64,000 nt of DNA, taken from Hordeum vulgare subsp. vulgare. Taxonomy: Eukaryota > Streptophyta > Magnoliopsida > Poales > Poaceae. The stretch's first letter is position 1. Every line of letters begins with the position of its first letter. The notes under the pieces are model-generated. The model searched no databases. It saw only the letters and a list, made by a program, of their open reading frames with translations, and had not been told where the DNA came from. The DNA lies in contig NC_058522.1 of assembly GCF_904849725.1 (NCBI RefSeq), forward strand, positions 455,888,844 through 455,952,843, written 5' to 3'. The position numbers were made by a program, and so were the translations under genes. Shown piece by piece: positions 46,043 to 57,188 of this stretch.

Positions 46043-46990
46043 TTGTGTGCGTTATATAATAAAGTGTATTAAAAACCATTACAACATATCATGAATAGAA
46101 AAGTGACCAAATTAATAGAAATTCATCATCACATTAAAGCTAAAGTACAATAATGACCAAAATAAATACATAATGTTCATACATAGTTCTCATTATTAAA
46201 CAACATATAGCTCTTTAGAGCATCTAATTAGAACATACATTGAAACTATAAAATTTAAATGCAACAACAAATGCGATCATAACCGCAACTAACGTACCAA
46301 TTGATCGAACGACATAATGATACCAAGCCTCAGTATGAATGGCATATATTTGAATCTTTCTAATCTTCAGGACATTGCATCCATCTTGATCTTGTGATCA
46401 TCACGCACATCGCCAACATCCAACTCCAATATCATCTTCTCCTCTTAAACTCTTTGTAATTTTTCTTTCAAGCAATTGTTTTCTTTTTCAACCAAATTTA
46501 ACTTCTCGGCAAGAATTTCTATGTCGGTTCGAATTTCCGGTTCACATACCTCCTAGATTAAAAAAATATATGTCACGTTGGTCGGCATAATTGTCATAAA
46601 CACTAAATAAAACAAATAGTTATAAAAGATAATATATACCACATCCGAATCATAGACAAGACGAGGGCCGTCGGAGGCGGATACCAAAAACATCGCACTA
46701 TATAATAACAAACAATAATAAAAGTAAGAAAATTACATAAGTATCTATCTACATCATACAAGTAAGAACTTTTTTCTTTTATAAAAAAATAAGAAGAAGA
46801 GACTAACCATGGTGGTGCCGACAGCGAGATGGGCGCGGGCGATCGACGACGGTGAGGACGCGGACGTGAGAGGACGGATCGCCAAAGCTACACAAAACTT
46901 GAGGAAAATGGAGCTTCGACAAGGAGATTCGAGAGGAGATAGCTTAAGTGTGGCTCGGGCATTTCATCAAACACCTCATGTGCATGGGAG
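46043..46990 (-). other. 5' intron/leader region of the outer TNP2
   Basis: AT-rich sequence with no ORF on - and a GC-rich leader at 46809-46885 ending ACCACCATGG followed by a GTTAGT donor-like site (on -). Compared with the inner copy, this region is about 800 bp longer: the inner copy jumps from GTATTAAAAAC (45432) to sequence matching 46886 onward, an internal deletion. Confidence 0.55.
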
Positions 46991-47069
46991 GTGAGCTAGA
47001 ACACCACAAAGCTCTTCCACCGCCGGCCAAAAAATAGAGTAGTGCACTGATCTGCTCGCGGGCAGGGGG

Positions 47070-47357
47070 TATATATAGGCTAACCATTGGTCCCGGTTTG
47101 TGGATGGAACCGAGACTAAAGTTCAACATCTGGTCCCGGTTCCAGCCCCAAACCGGGACTAATGGTTGTGGGCCACGAGCGAGGAACATTGGTCCCGGTT
47201 CATGTGTGGAACCGGGGCCAAAGGGCCATACGAACCGAGACCAATGGCCCGCGAGGCCCGGCCGGCGCCCTGGCCTCACGAACCGAAACTGATGCCCCCA
47301 CGGACCGGGACTAATGAGATTTCATCAAGTGGACTAAAACCCTCTTTTCTACTAGTG
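47070..47357 (-). promoter_or_regulatory. CACTA right end (outer): TATA box, subterminal repeats, TIR
   Basis: TATATATA at 47070-47077 is followed by inverted TGGTCCCGGTT / AACCGGGACTAA units and the end TTTTCTACTAGTG at 47357, flanked by TTT. It closely matches the inner right end. Confidence 0.8.
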
Positions 47358-47630
47358 TTTGTGGAACCAAACTTGCTACTTTTATTGCGAGCCAACAAAT
47401 TTTTGATGGGAAAACGTCGTATTATGAATCCAAATAGTATACTCTAATCTCTAAAAGTGATAGTGTATTTATTTATGTATTTAAGACCCGACCCGTTGAA
47501 AAAGGTAACTTGATTGAGTAGGATTAGCCACTAGGCAACATGGTATGACAACTAGGTGATCGATTTCTCACGTGTGAGCCATGCTAACTAAAGTGCCTTA
47601 GTCATGGTCAAGCCAGACTGGTTGTAATGA
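47358..47630. other. Unassigned 273-bp gap between two CACTA elements
   Basis: No ORF or repeat signature recognised. It is likely the pre-insertion sequence that received both CACTAs. Confidence 0.4.
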
Positions 47631-48569
47631 CACTAGTAGAAAAAAGGGTCTTTAGTCCCGGTTCGCGAACCGGGACTAATGTTGGCCCCGGTTCGGCCCC
47701 GAACCGGGGCTAATGGCCTTCCCCGTGGCGGGGCTGGGAGCGAGGGGAGGGGTATTAGTCCCGGTTCGTATTACGAACCGGGGCTATTTCACCGCTGTTT
47801 TTTTGAGCAATTTTTGGGTTTAGGGTATTGCACTAAATTGGATGGGCAATTTTTCTGCCCCCTATTTTACCATCTATTTGTTACATATATATTGCACATC
47901 GTCACGAATATATTACACCATCTCATCCGTCGTGCTTTGTCGAACTTATTTACAAAATGTAGACACGAGATACATGCACATATATGCATCTTTTTTACAC
48001 TATATCATTTGATATCATTTCATATCATTTCCGTCGAATGGCAATAGTATTCTAATAGATCATCTAACAACTCATCATCATCTTAATCATATACCAAGTT
48101 ATCATATGATACACATAAAATAAAACAGAGAAACATCATAATATATAGTCATCATATGCATGCATCCTAATCGATCATGTCAAGTAATAATATAAACCAG
48201 AATAAGTTGTCTCTCATAATACCTAGTCCTCACTCTTAGTTATAATGTCATAAAACAGAATAACACCTATGTCTCCATGATGAAGCACAGAGAACCAACG
48301 GTCTCCAACTTGTGGCTTGCGAACCTTCTTTATTTATCTACATGCTTCAATTTGGAGCCTTTTTTATCTTGATTTGAGGTTACTCGAGTATGGAGCATAG
48401 AACTCAGCCCTCAGCGGGCTTCTAATTTTCATTTGACCTACTGGGAGCATCATCAGAGGCACTACATCATGTGGCAGTTGTAGTTGAAGAACATAATAAT
48501 AACCTAGTTAGCAATAAACAACACCATTTATGCAATAGTAGAGCGTACTTAATTAGGAAACTCTTACCA

Positions 48570-49313
48570 AGATATTTCTACGAATGTCATCCGGCCTCAA
48601 CCTATGCACTAGTGGCATGTAAAATATATAATTTTGGCCAATTCCAAAATTATACGGGAAGGTATCCCTAGAAACCAGAACACCAGCAACAAGAAAGTGG
48701 AGAAGAACATCCTTCTCCTCCTAAGTTAGATGTGATCCATACATGTAGTGTGTCGTGTCAATTAATTTCCGTAATTCAGTCGAAGAAACAAAATAAGCTA
48801 TAAATTATAATTTAACAAATTTAGTATATGGATGAACACCAACTATTTCAAAATATAAATGCAAATTACTTGACAAATATGGTTGAGAAACTCACATGGA
48901 GGTAAAACAGGAAGCATGTCATCGACAACCACCCAAATGTCGATGTTGCCTGGCATATTATCTTCAGGACGAAGATCGAAGGTTATTTCCATACCCTCGT
49001 CAAATCCATATGCCTTGCAAAGATCTTCCCACTTTGGGCACCCAAATTCTAATTGAAAAACTGAATTAAATACTTTGATAACAAATGTGTGACCATGTAT
49101 AGTCCTCAGGTTAGTGCTCTTCGTCTCAATTCTCTCGTGGTCTTCGAAACCGAGCCCCTCCAACACATATCTTCTTGCATGGCAAGGGAGGAACATATCT
49201 CCATTCTCGTCAGGCTTCATGCTGAAGAACCTATTGTATCGCAGGTGAGGCGTGTCACACATACCCCGACAGTCACCGCAATACTCACACTCCCAATATT
49301 CACCGTTAGACAT
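48570..49313 (-). pseudogene. B3-like domain gene carried in the second CACTA, broken
   Basis: The first exon runs from the ATG at 49313 (MSNGEYWECEYCGDCRGMC) to a GTGAGT donor near 48896. It includes a Cys-rich start and a B3-like fold segment (GHTFVIKVFNSVFQLEFGCP, LCKAYGFDEGMEITFDL, IDIWVVVDD). A second exon at about 48780-48570 reads LIDTTHYMYGSHLT, a TAG, then EEKDVLLHFLVAGVL, IYYV-like and PLVHRLRPDDIRRNIL before a GTAAGAG donor. I know this family as B3-domain-like proteins multiplied in Triticeae CACTAs; the assignment is by eye. Downstream exons are not found. The nonsense codon suggests a dead copy. Confidence 0.5.
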
Positions 49314-49396
49314 TTCCTGTTTTAATGTGGTAAACGTATAAACAACAATCATGGCACTATATCGAAAGGATTGAACATATATATATATATAAACAT

Positions 49397-49567
49397 AGCA
49401 GTAGGCACTGAAATTATCATTGAAGAACACTCTCTTATAATAATTCAATTTATGCAATACTATTTGTAACTATATATATACCATATGCAGTAGGCACTAG
49501 AATTATCATTGAAGAACACTCTGTTATAATAGTTCAGTTTATGCAATACTATCTGATGCTATATACA
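49397..49567. repeat. 86-bp tandem duplication
   Basis: GCAGTAGGCACTGAAATTATC... at 49399 recurs at 49485 with a few changes, both running to ATGCAATACTAT. It lies upstream of the B3-like ATG. Confidence 0.8.
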
Positions 49568-50440
49568 TTATCTTAAAAAATGCTAGCCCATATTGTATAA
49601 GCTTGTGATTCACACTTTTTCAAGTAGTAAGTGAGTGTATGTGCATATTTCTCCCAACTTCTATTGAGGGGTATCATATAAGATACCATGTAGATTGAAT
49701 TCTTATGTATTTTTTCCAAGTCAAGTAGACGTGTATATAGCTAGCCATAAGGATCAAATTAATACACATTTTGTCCGGTCCTTCCTTCTTAGGTGGCTGA
49801 AAATTCACAGAGATGTACTTCTCACAATGATGTGAAGGATTCATTTCCATCAATTATGGTAGTTTGCGCCACATAAACAGAAAATGGATGCAGTACGTCT
49901 AATCATGAAGCCTACCAATAAAGGTGTTTATATTGTGTTATCATTGATTGAATACCAAAGAATTTGTTCTTCAATATGTTGTTTGGAATTTATAATATTG
50001 CATATATTTTACATGTTATTAGAGTTGTGTTAGTAATTCCGCATCCATATAATATCTAGGCCATGCTGACGCACGGGTTTATGACTAGTACAGGCCACTC
50101 ACACATTTTCGCAAAACTTAGCACAACTAATTAGCAAGGAAAAGTGAGTAACTCACTACTGTTTTATGCATTAATACCAACAAAGGGATGATATTTGTAG
50201 GTTGGTGAAATATGTATGTGCCCTTGTTTTCCTCTCCAAAGTTTAAATAAGTTGTCTGAAACCATTGGTTGTCTAATTCAAACCTAATGTGCCTACTTAC
50301 ATGAAATTTACAAACATGATTTTTTTCCTTCTTTCTAGTTAGCCCATCAAAAGATCTTCAACAAACATATCTTGATTTTCTTATTAACATATATGCATCT
50401 GAAGATGACATGCATCTTTGAACTGATCGATGGCCCTAAA
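49568..50440. other. Intron-like AT-rich stretch in the second CACTA
   Basis: No ORF supported. A CTAG preceded by CGCACGGG at about 50070-50090 resembles a Helitron 3' end, but no other support is seen. Confidence 0.35.
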
Positions 50441-50772
50441 ATCAAAATGACAGCAGCTGGGTGCCTAGAGCGAGAGGCGAGGGGGCGGCGGCGCCTGGAG
50501 GGAGGTGGGCTTACCGAAGCAGGATGGGGCCGGCTTACCGGAGCGGGCCGGAGAGGGGAAGGGGGCTTACCGGTCGGGAGGGCAGGGGCGGCGGCGACGG
50601 CGAGGAAGGCGGCGGCGGTGACGAAGACGACGACGACGAGGGAGGTGGCGGCGGGGAGGAGCGCGGAGACGGCAACGACGTCGGGGAAGATCGAGTCGCG
50701 CAGCCTCACGGCGTCGAGGACGTCCACGTCGCGAGGAGGAAGAATAGATCGAAACCTCGATTTGGACATCAC
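50441..50772 (-). other. GC-rich leader block upstream of the B3-like gene
   Basis: On - an Ala/Pro/Arg/Val-rich open frame starts at 50772 (MMSKSRFRSILPPRD), about 20 bp downstream of the TATA box, too close for a normal 5' UTR. The + strand is also open. It is probably a leader exon rather than a protein. Same position relative to the promoter as 20534-21030 in the first CACTA. Confidence 0.4.
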
Positions 50773-50790
50773 AAAATTCCAACTCCCGCT

Positions 50791-51030
50791 TATATAGGCA
50801 GAGCTTTGGTCTCGGGTTGTGGCTCGAACCGGGACTAAAGACCCCCTTTAGTCCCGGGTCGAGCCACGACCAGAGACTAAAGACCCCTTTTCAGCACGCG
50901 GAGTGGCGGGAAACGAGGGTCTCTAGTCCCGGGTCATGCCGCGACCCGGGACTAAAGGGGGTCTTTAGTCACGGTTTGTTCCACGAACCGGGACTAAAGG
51001 CCTGGTCTGGCTCCGGCGCGATGCAGCGCA
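50791..51030 (-). promoter_or_regulatory. Internal promoter island of the second CACTA
   Basis: TATATA at 50791-50796 is preceded, on -, by alternating TTTAGTCCCGGGTC / ACCCGGGACTAAAG inverted units (50808-51000), as beside the terminal TNP2 promoters. Confidence 0.5.
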
Positions 51031-51038
51031 AACCTTTA

Positions 51039-51080
51039 GACCCACCTTGCCTAGCGAGGAGCGCCGACAGTGCTTTATAA
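51039..51080 (+). promoter_or_regulatory. Diverged USE-TATA pair
   Basis: GACCCACCTTG (51039-51049) resembles the USE with three changes. TTTATAAG follows 25-26 bp later (51074-51081), then TTTCGAGCTTCTCTC, which parallels CTCGAGCTCCTCTC at the same place in the first CACTA (21444). Confidence 0.35.
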
Positions 51081-51109
51081 GCACCGCTGCGCGTGGTGTT
51101 TCGAGCTTC

Positions 51110-51650
51110 TCTCTAAAGTAGGCTCAAGGGCCTAAACGCACTCTAAATTTAAAAATTGAAAATATATGTGAAATAAAAGACAAATTTCAACCTAAATTTA
51201 AAGTGATTCCACTTTGAATTTGGGTTGAAATTTCTCTATAAATTCTCATATAATTTCAATTTTTTTCCATTATTTTTATTTTGTTCTTTGCTTTATTTAT
51301 TTTGTTTTTTCTACTTACACCTAAAATTTAGTTTTCAAATTTGAATTCTTCGGTTGTATTTTTTTTCTCTTCTATTTTATTTTTCTATTAAAGATTTTAA
51401 CCAAAAAACTATATGAAAATTCTTTTGAGTTGATCTTTTTTGTTTCTTTTTAGTTAATGTTTTACTTGATTCTTTTAACAAATAAGCACTTTGATAATTT
51501 TAGTTGATTATTAATTCATTCATTTTAGTTAATGTTTTAGTTGATTCTTTTTAGTTGACTCTTTTTTTTGTTTTCTATTAATATTTCATCAAATTTTCAA
51601 CAATTTCTAACTTCATTTTAGTTAATGTTTTATTTGGTATTTTTCGTGCA
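51110..51650. other. AT-rich low-complexity spacer
   Basis: Runs of T with repeated TTTTAGTTAATGTTTTA-like phrases near 51450-51640. No gene. Confidence 0.6.
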
Positions 51651-53640
51651 TTTACTTATTTTTTTAGCTAGTTGACCCTGAAATTGAAAAACACTACAAA
51701 TCAGCTCCGAAAATGTTGAAAGTTGGCATGGTATCACCATTTCACCCACATAGCATGTGCTAAAAAGTTGAGAGGGTTACGAAAAAAACAGGATGCACTT
51801 CGTGTACAAAACGGACAATCTCTCTTGAAATATCAAGGTTCCGAACGAGAACTCATGTGTAACAAAGGGATTTCATTTTTTTTCAATTTATTTGAACTTC
51901 ATACTTTTTGTGTGTTCAGAATGCACCATTCAAAGGCACATCACAAATTTTCAACAATTTCTGACTTCATTTGGTATTTTTCGTGCATTTACTTTTTTTT
52001 AGCTACTTGACCCTGAAATTGAAAAGCACTACAAATGAACTGTGAAAATGTTGAAAGTTGGCATGGCATCTTCGTTTTACCCACATAGCATATGCTAAAA
52101 AGTTGACAGGGTTACGACAAAAAATGGATGCACTTCGTGTACAAAACGAACAATCTCTCTCGAACTACCACAGTTTCGAACGAGAACTCATCTGTTACAA
52201 AGGGATTTCCTTTTTTTGAACTTAATTGAACTCCATACTTTTTGTGTGTTCAAAATGCACCATTCAAAGGCACATCACAAATTTTCAGCAGTTTCTGAAT
52301 TCATTTTGTATTTTTCGTGCATTTACTTATTTTTTTGAGCTAGTTGACCCTGAAATTGAAAAGCACTACAAATGAACTCTAAAAATGTTGAAAGTTGGCA
52401 TGGTATGATCATTTCACCCACATAGCATGTGCTAAAAAGTTGAGAGGGTTACGACAAAGACTGGATGCACTTCGTGTACAAAACGGACAATCTCTCTCGA
52501 AGTGTGAGGGTTCCGAACGAGAACTCATGTGTTACAAAGGGATTTCATTTTTTTGAACTTATTTGAACTCCATACTTTTTGTGTGTTCAAAATGCACCAT
52601 TCAAAGGCACATCACAAATTTTCAACAATTTCTAACTTCATTTGGTATTTTTCGTGCATTTACTTTTTTTTGAGCTAGTTGACCCTCAAATTGAAAATTA
52701 GTACAAATTAACTCTGAAAATATTGAAAGTTGGCATGGTTTCATCATTTCACCCACATGGCATGTGCTAAAGAGTTGATGCGGTTACGACAAAAACTGGA
52801 TGCACTTCGTGTACAAAACGGACAATCTCTCTCGAAGTATAAGGGTTTCGAACGAGAACTCATCTGTTACAAAGAGATTTCATTTTTTGAACTTATTTGA
52901 ACTCCATATTTTTGTGTGTTCAAAATGCACCATTCAAAGGCACATCACAAATTTTCAACAATTTCTGACTTCATTTGGTATTTTTCGTGCATTTACTTAT
53001 TTGTTTTTGGGTTAGTTGACCCTGAAATTCAAAATTACTACAAATGAACTCTCAAAATGTTGAAAGTTGGCATGGTTTCATCATTTCACCCACATAGCAT
53101 TTGCTAAAAAGTTGAGAGGGTTACGACAAAAACTGGATGCACTGCGTGTACAAAACGGACAATCTCTCTCAAAGTATGAGGGTTTCGAACGAGAACTCAT
53201 CTGTTACAAAGGGATCTCATTTTTTTAAATTTATTTAAACTCCACACTTTTTGTGTGTTCAAAATGCACCATTCAAAGACACATCACAAATTTTCAACAA
53301 TTTCTGACTTCATTTGGTATTTTTCGTGCATTTACTTTTTTTGAGCTAGTTGACCCTGACATTGAAAAGAACTACAAATGAACTCTGAAAATGTTGAAAG
53401 TTCGCATAGTATCATCATTTCACCCACATAGCATGTGCTAAAAAGTTGAGAGGGTTACGACAAAAACCGGATGCAGTTCGTGTACAAAACGGACAATCTC
53501 TCTCGAAGTATGAGTTCGAACGAGAACACATCTGTTACAAAGGGATTTCATTTTTTTGAACTTATTTGAACTCTATACTTTTTGTGTGTTCAAAATGCAC
53601 CATTCAAAGGCACATCACAAATTTTCAAAATTTCTAACTT
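51650..53640. repeat. About 335-bp tandem array, six units
   Basis: The landmark TGTGTTCAAAATGCACCATTC recurs at about 51911, 52248, 52580, 52915, 53258 and 53587 (spacings 329-343 bp). Units are homologous to those at 21640-22690. The last unit breaks off in CTAACTTCATTTCTTCTCTC, where the 146-bp array begins. Confidence 0.93.
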
Positions 53641-53646
53641 CATTTC

Positions 53647-56600
53647 TTCTCTCATATATGGTGGACACTCCCTCACCTGATTTTTCGACCCTCGATGATG
53701 GTCACTATTGCTTCTTCCCCTAGTGCATAAGAAATATCTAGCACAAGAAGAAGGAAAAGCAACCCCTACAACAATAGTCGGCATTCTTCTTCTCTCATAT
53801 ATGGTGGACACTCCCTCACCTGATTTTTCGACCGTCGATGATGGGCGCTACTCCTTCTTCCCCTAGTGCATAACAAATATCTAGCACTAGGAGAAGAAGG
53901 AGAAGCGACCCCCACAACAACAGTCAGCATTCTTCTTCTCTCATATATGGTGGACTCTCCCTCACCTGATTTTTCGACCGTCGATGATGGTCGCTACTCC
54001 TACTTCCCCTAGTGCATAACAAATATCTAGCACAAGGAGAAGAAGGAGAAGCAACCCCCACAACAACAGTCGACATTCTTCTTCTCTCATATATGGTGGA
54101 CACTCACTCACCTGAATTTTCGACCGTCGATGATGGTCGCTATTATTTCTTCCCCTAGTGCATAACAAATATCTAGCACAAGTAGAAGAAGGAAGACCGA
54201 CCCCCACAACAACAGTCGACATTCTTCTTCTCTCATATATGGTGGACACTCCCTCATCTGATTTTTCGACCGTCGATGATGGTCGCTAGTCCTTCTTCCC
54301 CTAGTGCATAAAAGATATCTAGCACAAGGAGAAGAAGGAAAAGCGACCCCCACAACAACAGTCTGCATTCTTCTTCTCTCATATATGGTGGACACTCCCT
54401 CACCTAATTTTTCGACCGTCGAAGATGGTTGCTACTCCTACTTCCCCTAGTGCATAACAAATGTCTAGCACAAGGAGAAGAACGAGAAGCGACCCCCACA
54501 ACAAAAAACGACATTCTTCTTCTCTCATATATGGTGGACACTCCCTCACCTGATTTTTTGACCGTCGATGATGGTCGCTACTCCTTCTTCCTCTAGTGCA
54601 TAAAAAATATCTAGCGCAAGGAGTAGTAGGAAAAGCGACCCCCACAACAACAGTCGGTATTCTTCTTCTCTCATATATGGTGGACACTCCCTCACCTGAT
54701 TTTTCGACCATGGATGATGGTCGCTACTCCTACTTCACCTAGTGCATAACAAATATCTAGCACAAGGACAAGAAGGAGAAGCGACCCCCACAACAACAGT
54801 CGACATTCTTCTTCTCTCATATATGGTGGACACTCCCTCACCTGATTCTTTGACCATCGATGATGGTTGCTATTGCTTCTTCCCCGAGTGCATAACAAAT
54901 ATCTAGCACAAGGAGAAGAAGGAAAAGCGACCCCCACAACAACAGTCGGCATTCTTCTTCTCTCATATATAGTGGACACTCCCTCACCTGATTTTTCGAC
55001 CGTCGATGATGGTCGCTACTCCTACTTCCCCTAGTGCATAACAAATATCTAGCACAAGGAGAAGAAGGAGAAGCGACCCCCACAACAACAGACGACATTC
55101 TTCTACTCTCATATATGGTGGACACTCCCTCACCTGATTTTTCGAGCGTCGATGATGGTCGCTATTCCTTCTTCCCCAACTGCATAACAAATATCTAGCA
55201 CAAGGAGAAGAAGGAAGAGCGACTTCACAACAAAAGTGGGCATTCTTCTTCTCTCATATATGGTGGACACTCCCTCACCTGATTTTTCGACCGTCGATGA
55301 TGGTCGCTACTCCTACTTCCCCTAGTGCATATCAAATATCTAGCACAAGGAGAACAAGGAGAAACGACACACACAACAACAGTCGGCATTCTTCTTCTCT
55401 CATATATGGTGGACACTCCCGCACCTGATTTTTTGACCGTCGGTGATGGTCGCTACTCCTTCTTCCCCTAGTGCATAACAAATATCTAGCACAAGGAGAA
55501 GAAGGAAGAGTGACCCCACAACAACAGTCGTCATTCTTCTTCTCTCATATATGGTGGACACTCCCTCACCTAATTTTTTGATCGTCGATGATGGTCGCTA
55601 CTCCTACTTCCCCTAGTGCATAACAAATATCTAGCACAAGGACAAGAAGGAGAAGCGACCCCACAACAACAGTCGGCATTCTTCGTCTCTCATATATGGT
55701 GGACACTCCCTCACCTGATTGTTCGACCGTCGATGATGGTCGCTATTCCTTCTTACCCTAGTGCATAACAAATATCTAGCACAAGGAGAAGAAGGAAAAG
55801 CGACCCCCACAACAACAGTCGGCATTATTCTTCTCTCATATATGCTGGACACTCCCTCACCTGATTTCTTGACCGGTGATGATGGTCGCTACTCCTACTT
55901 CCCCTAGTGCATAACAAATATCTAGCATAAGGAGAAGAAGGAGAAGCGACCCCCACAACAAGAGTCGACATTCTTATTCTCTCATATATGGTGGACACTC
56001 CCTCACCTGATTTTTCGACCATCGATGATGGTCGCTATTCCTTCTTCCTCTAGTGCATAACAAATATCTAGCACAAGGAGAAGAAGGAAGAGCGACCCCC
56101 ACAACAACAGTCGACATTCTTCTTCTCTCATATATGGTGGACACTCCCTCGCCTGATTTTTCAACCGTCGATGATGGTCGCTACTCCTACTTCCCCTAGT
56201 GCATAACAAATATCTAGGACAAGGAGAAGAAGGAGAAGCGACCCCCACAACTACAGTCAGCATTCTTCTTCTCTCATATATGGCTGACACTCCCTCACCT
56301 GATTTTTCGACCGTCGATGATGGTCGCTACTCCTACTTGCCATAGTGCATAACAAATATCTAGCATAAGGAGAAGAAGGAAGAGCGACCCCCACAACAAT
56401 AGTCGACATTTTTCTTCTCTCATATATGGTGGACACTCCTTCACCTGATTTTTCGACCGTCGATGATGGTTGCTACTCCTTCTTCCCCTAGTGCATAACA
56501 AATATCTAGCACAAGGAGAAGAAGGAGAAGTGACCCCACAACAACAGTCGGCCTTCTTATTCTCTCATGTATGGTGGACACTCCCTCACCTGATTTTTCG

Positions 56601-57030
56601 ACCGTCGATGATGGTCGCTATTCCTTTTTCCCATAGTACATAACAAATTTCTAGCACAAGGAGAAGAAGGAAGAGCGACCCTCACAACAACAGTCAGCAT
56701 TCTTCTTCTCTCATATATGGTGGACACTCCCTCACCTGATTTTTCGACCGTCGATGATGGTCGCTACTCCTTCTTCCCCTAGTTCATAACAAATATCTAG
56801 CACAAGGAGATGAAGGAGAAGCGACCCCCACAACAACAGTCGGCATTCTTCTTCTCTCATATATGGTGGAGACTCCCTCACCTGATTTTTCGACCGTCGA
56901 TGATGGTCGCTACTCCTACTTCCTCCAGTGCATGACAAATATCTAGCACAAGGAGAAGAAGGAGAATCGGCCCACACAACAACAGTCGACATTCTTCTTC
57001 TCTCATATATGGTGGATACTCCCTCACAAA
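53647..57030. repeat. 146-bp satellite-like array, 24 copies
   Basis: CTCATATATGG recurs at about 53651, 53794, 53940, 54086, 54232 and so on every 143-146 bp to 57003. Each unit carries CGACCGTCGATGATGGTCGC (imperfect palindrome) and CTAGTGCATAACAAATATCTAGCAC (two inverted CTAG.GC halves). Because 146 is not a multiple of three, frames last about two units, which explains the repeated ORFs of about 95 codons on -. It stands where TNP2 lies in the first CACTA. Confidence 0.95.
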
Positions 57031-57188
57031 TCACTCTACTTCTAGAGCATTTGAAATGAGCTAAATTAGCAGTGACAGATGAAAGGATGAAGTAGCTAAC
57101 CTTTTAAAACACCTGTGTTGTTGATGCACGGCCAAACCTAGACAAATATTGAGGAAAATGGGGCTTGAAGGTCGAGCTTGGAGAAGAG

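Larger units (their letters stand above)
15840..47357 (-). mobile_element. CACTA (En/Spm) transposon block with nested insertions and two right ends
   Basis: The left end CACTAGTAAAAAAAGCC at 15840 and right ends closing ...TTTTCTACTAGTG at 45929 and 47357 mark a Caspar/Jorge-like CACTA. Subterminal repeats of the TTTAGTCCCGG / CCGGGACTAAA type lie at 15880-15985, 45629-45915 and 47077-47340. Genes read leftwards: TNP2 from 45411 (disrupted), then ORF2 from 20215. Left flank TAT (15837-15839) and right flank TTT (47358-47360) differ by one base, so 15840-47357 fits as the outer element. The right flank GGA of the end at 45929 has no partner. About 19.5 kb of the block is later retroelement insertion. 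Confidence 0.75.
47631..57188 (-). mobile_element. Second CACTA element, transposase replaced by satellite; right end split by element C
   Basis: The left terminus is CACTAGTAGAAAAAAGGG at 47631, preceded by TGA. Subterminal repeats TTTAGTCCCGGTTCGCGAAC and GTATTAGTCCCGGTTCG follow to 47790. Then come a leftward B3-like gene remnant, a GC-rich leader, an internal promoter island, a 335-bp array, a 146-bp array, and at 57155-57180 the AATATTGAGGAAAATGGGGC leader-type sequence that in the first CACTA lies beside the right end (45455, 46890). The right terminus would lie beyond element C, outside the window. No TNP2 is present, so it is non-autonomous. Confidence 0.75.

Noticed and set aside
50040..50095. 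Possible Helitron 3' end (CGCACGGG ... GACTAGT)
   Set aside because: No clear hairpin before CTAG and no matching TC 5' end or Helitron gene was found; the motif is too short.
53647..57030. CRISPR-like array
   Set aside because: Whole units are repeated without unique spacers, the period is 146 bp, and the surroundings are a plant transposon.
53590..57034. Series of - strand ORFs of 60-108 codons beginning MSTIYERRRMPTVVVGV
   Set aside because: They repeat with the 146-bp unit and change frame every unit because 146 is not divisible by three. They are products of the repeat, not a protein family.
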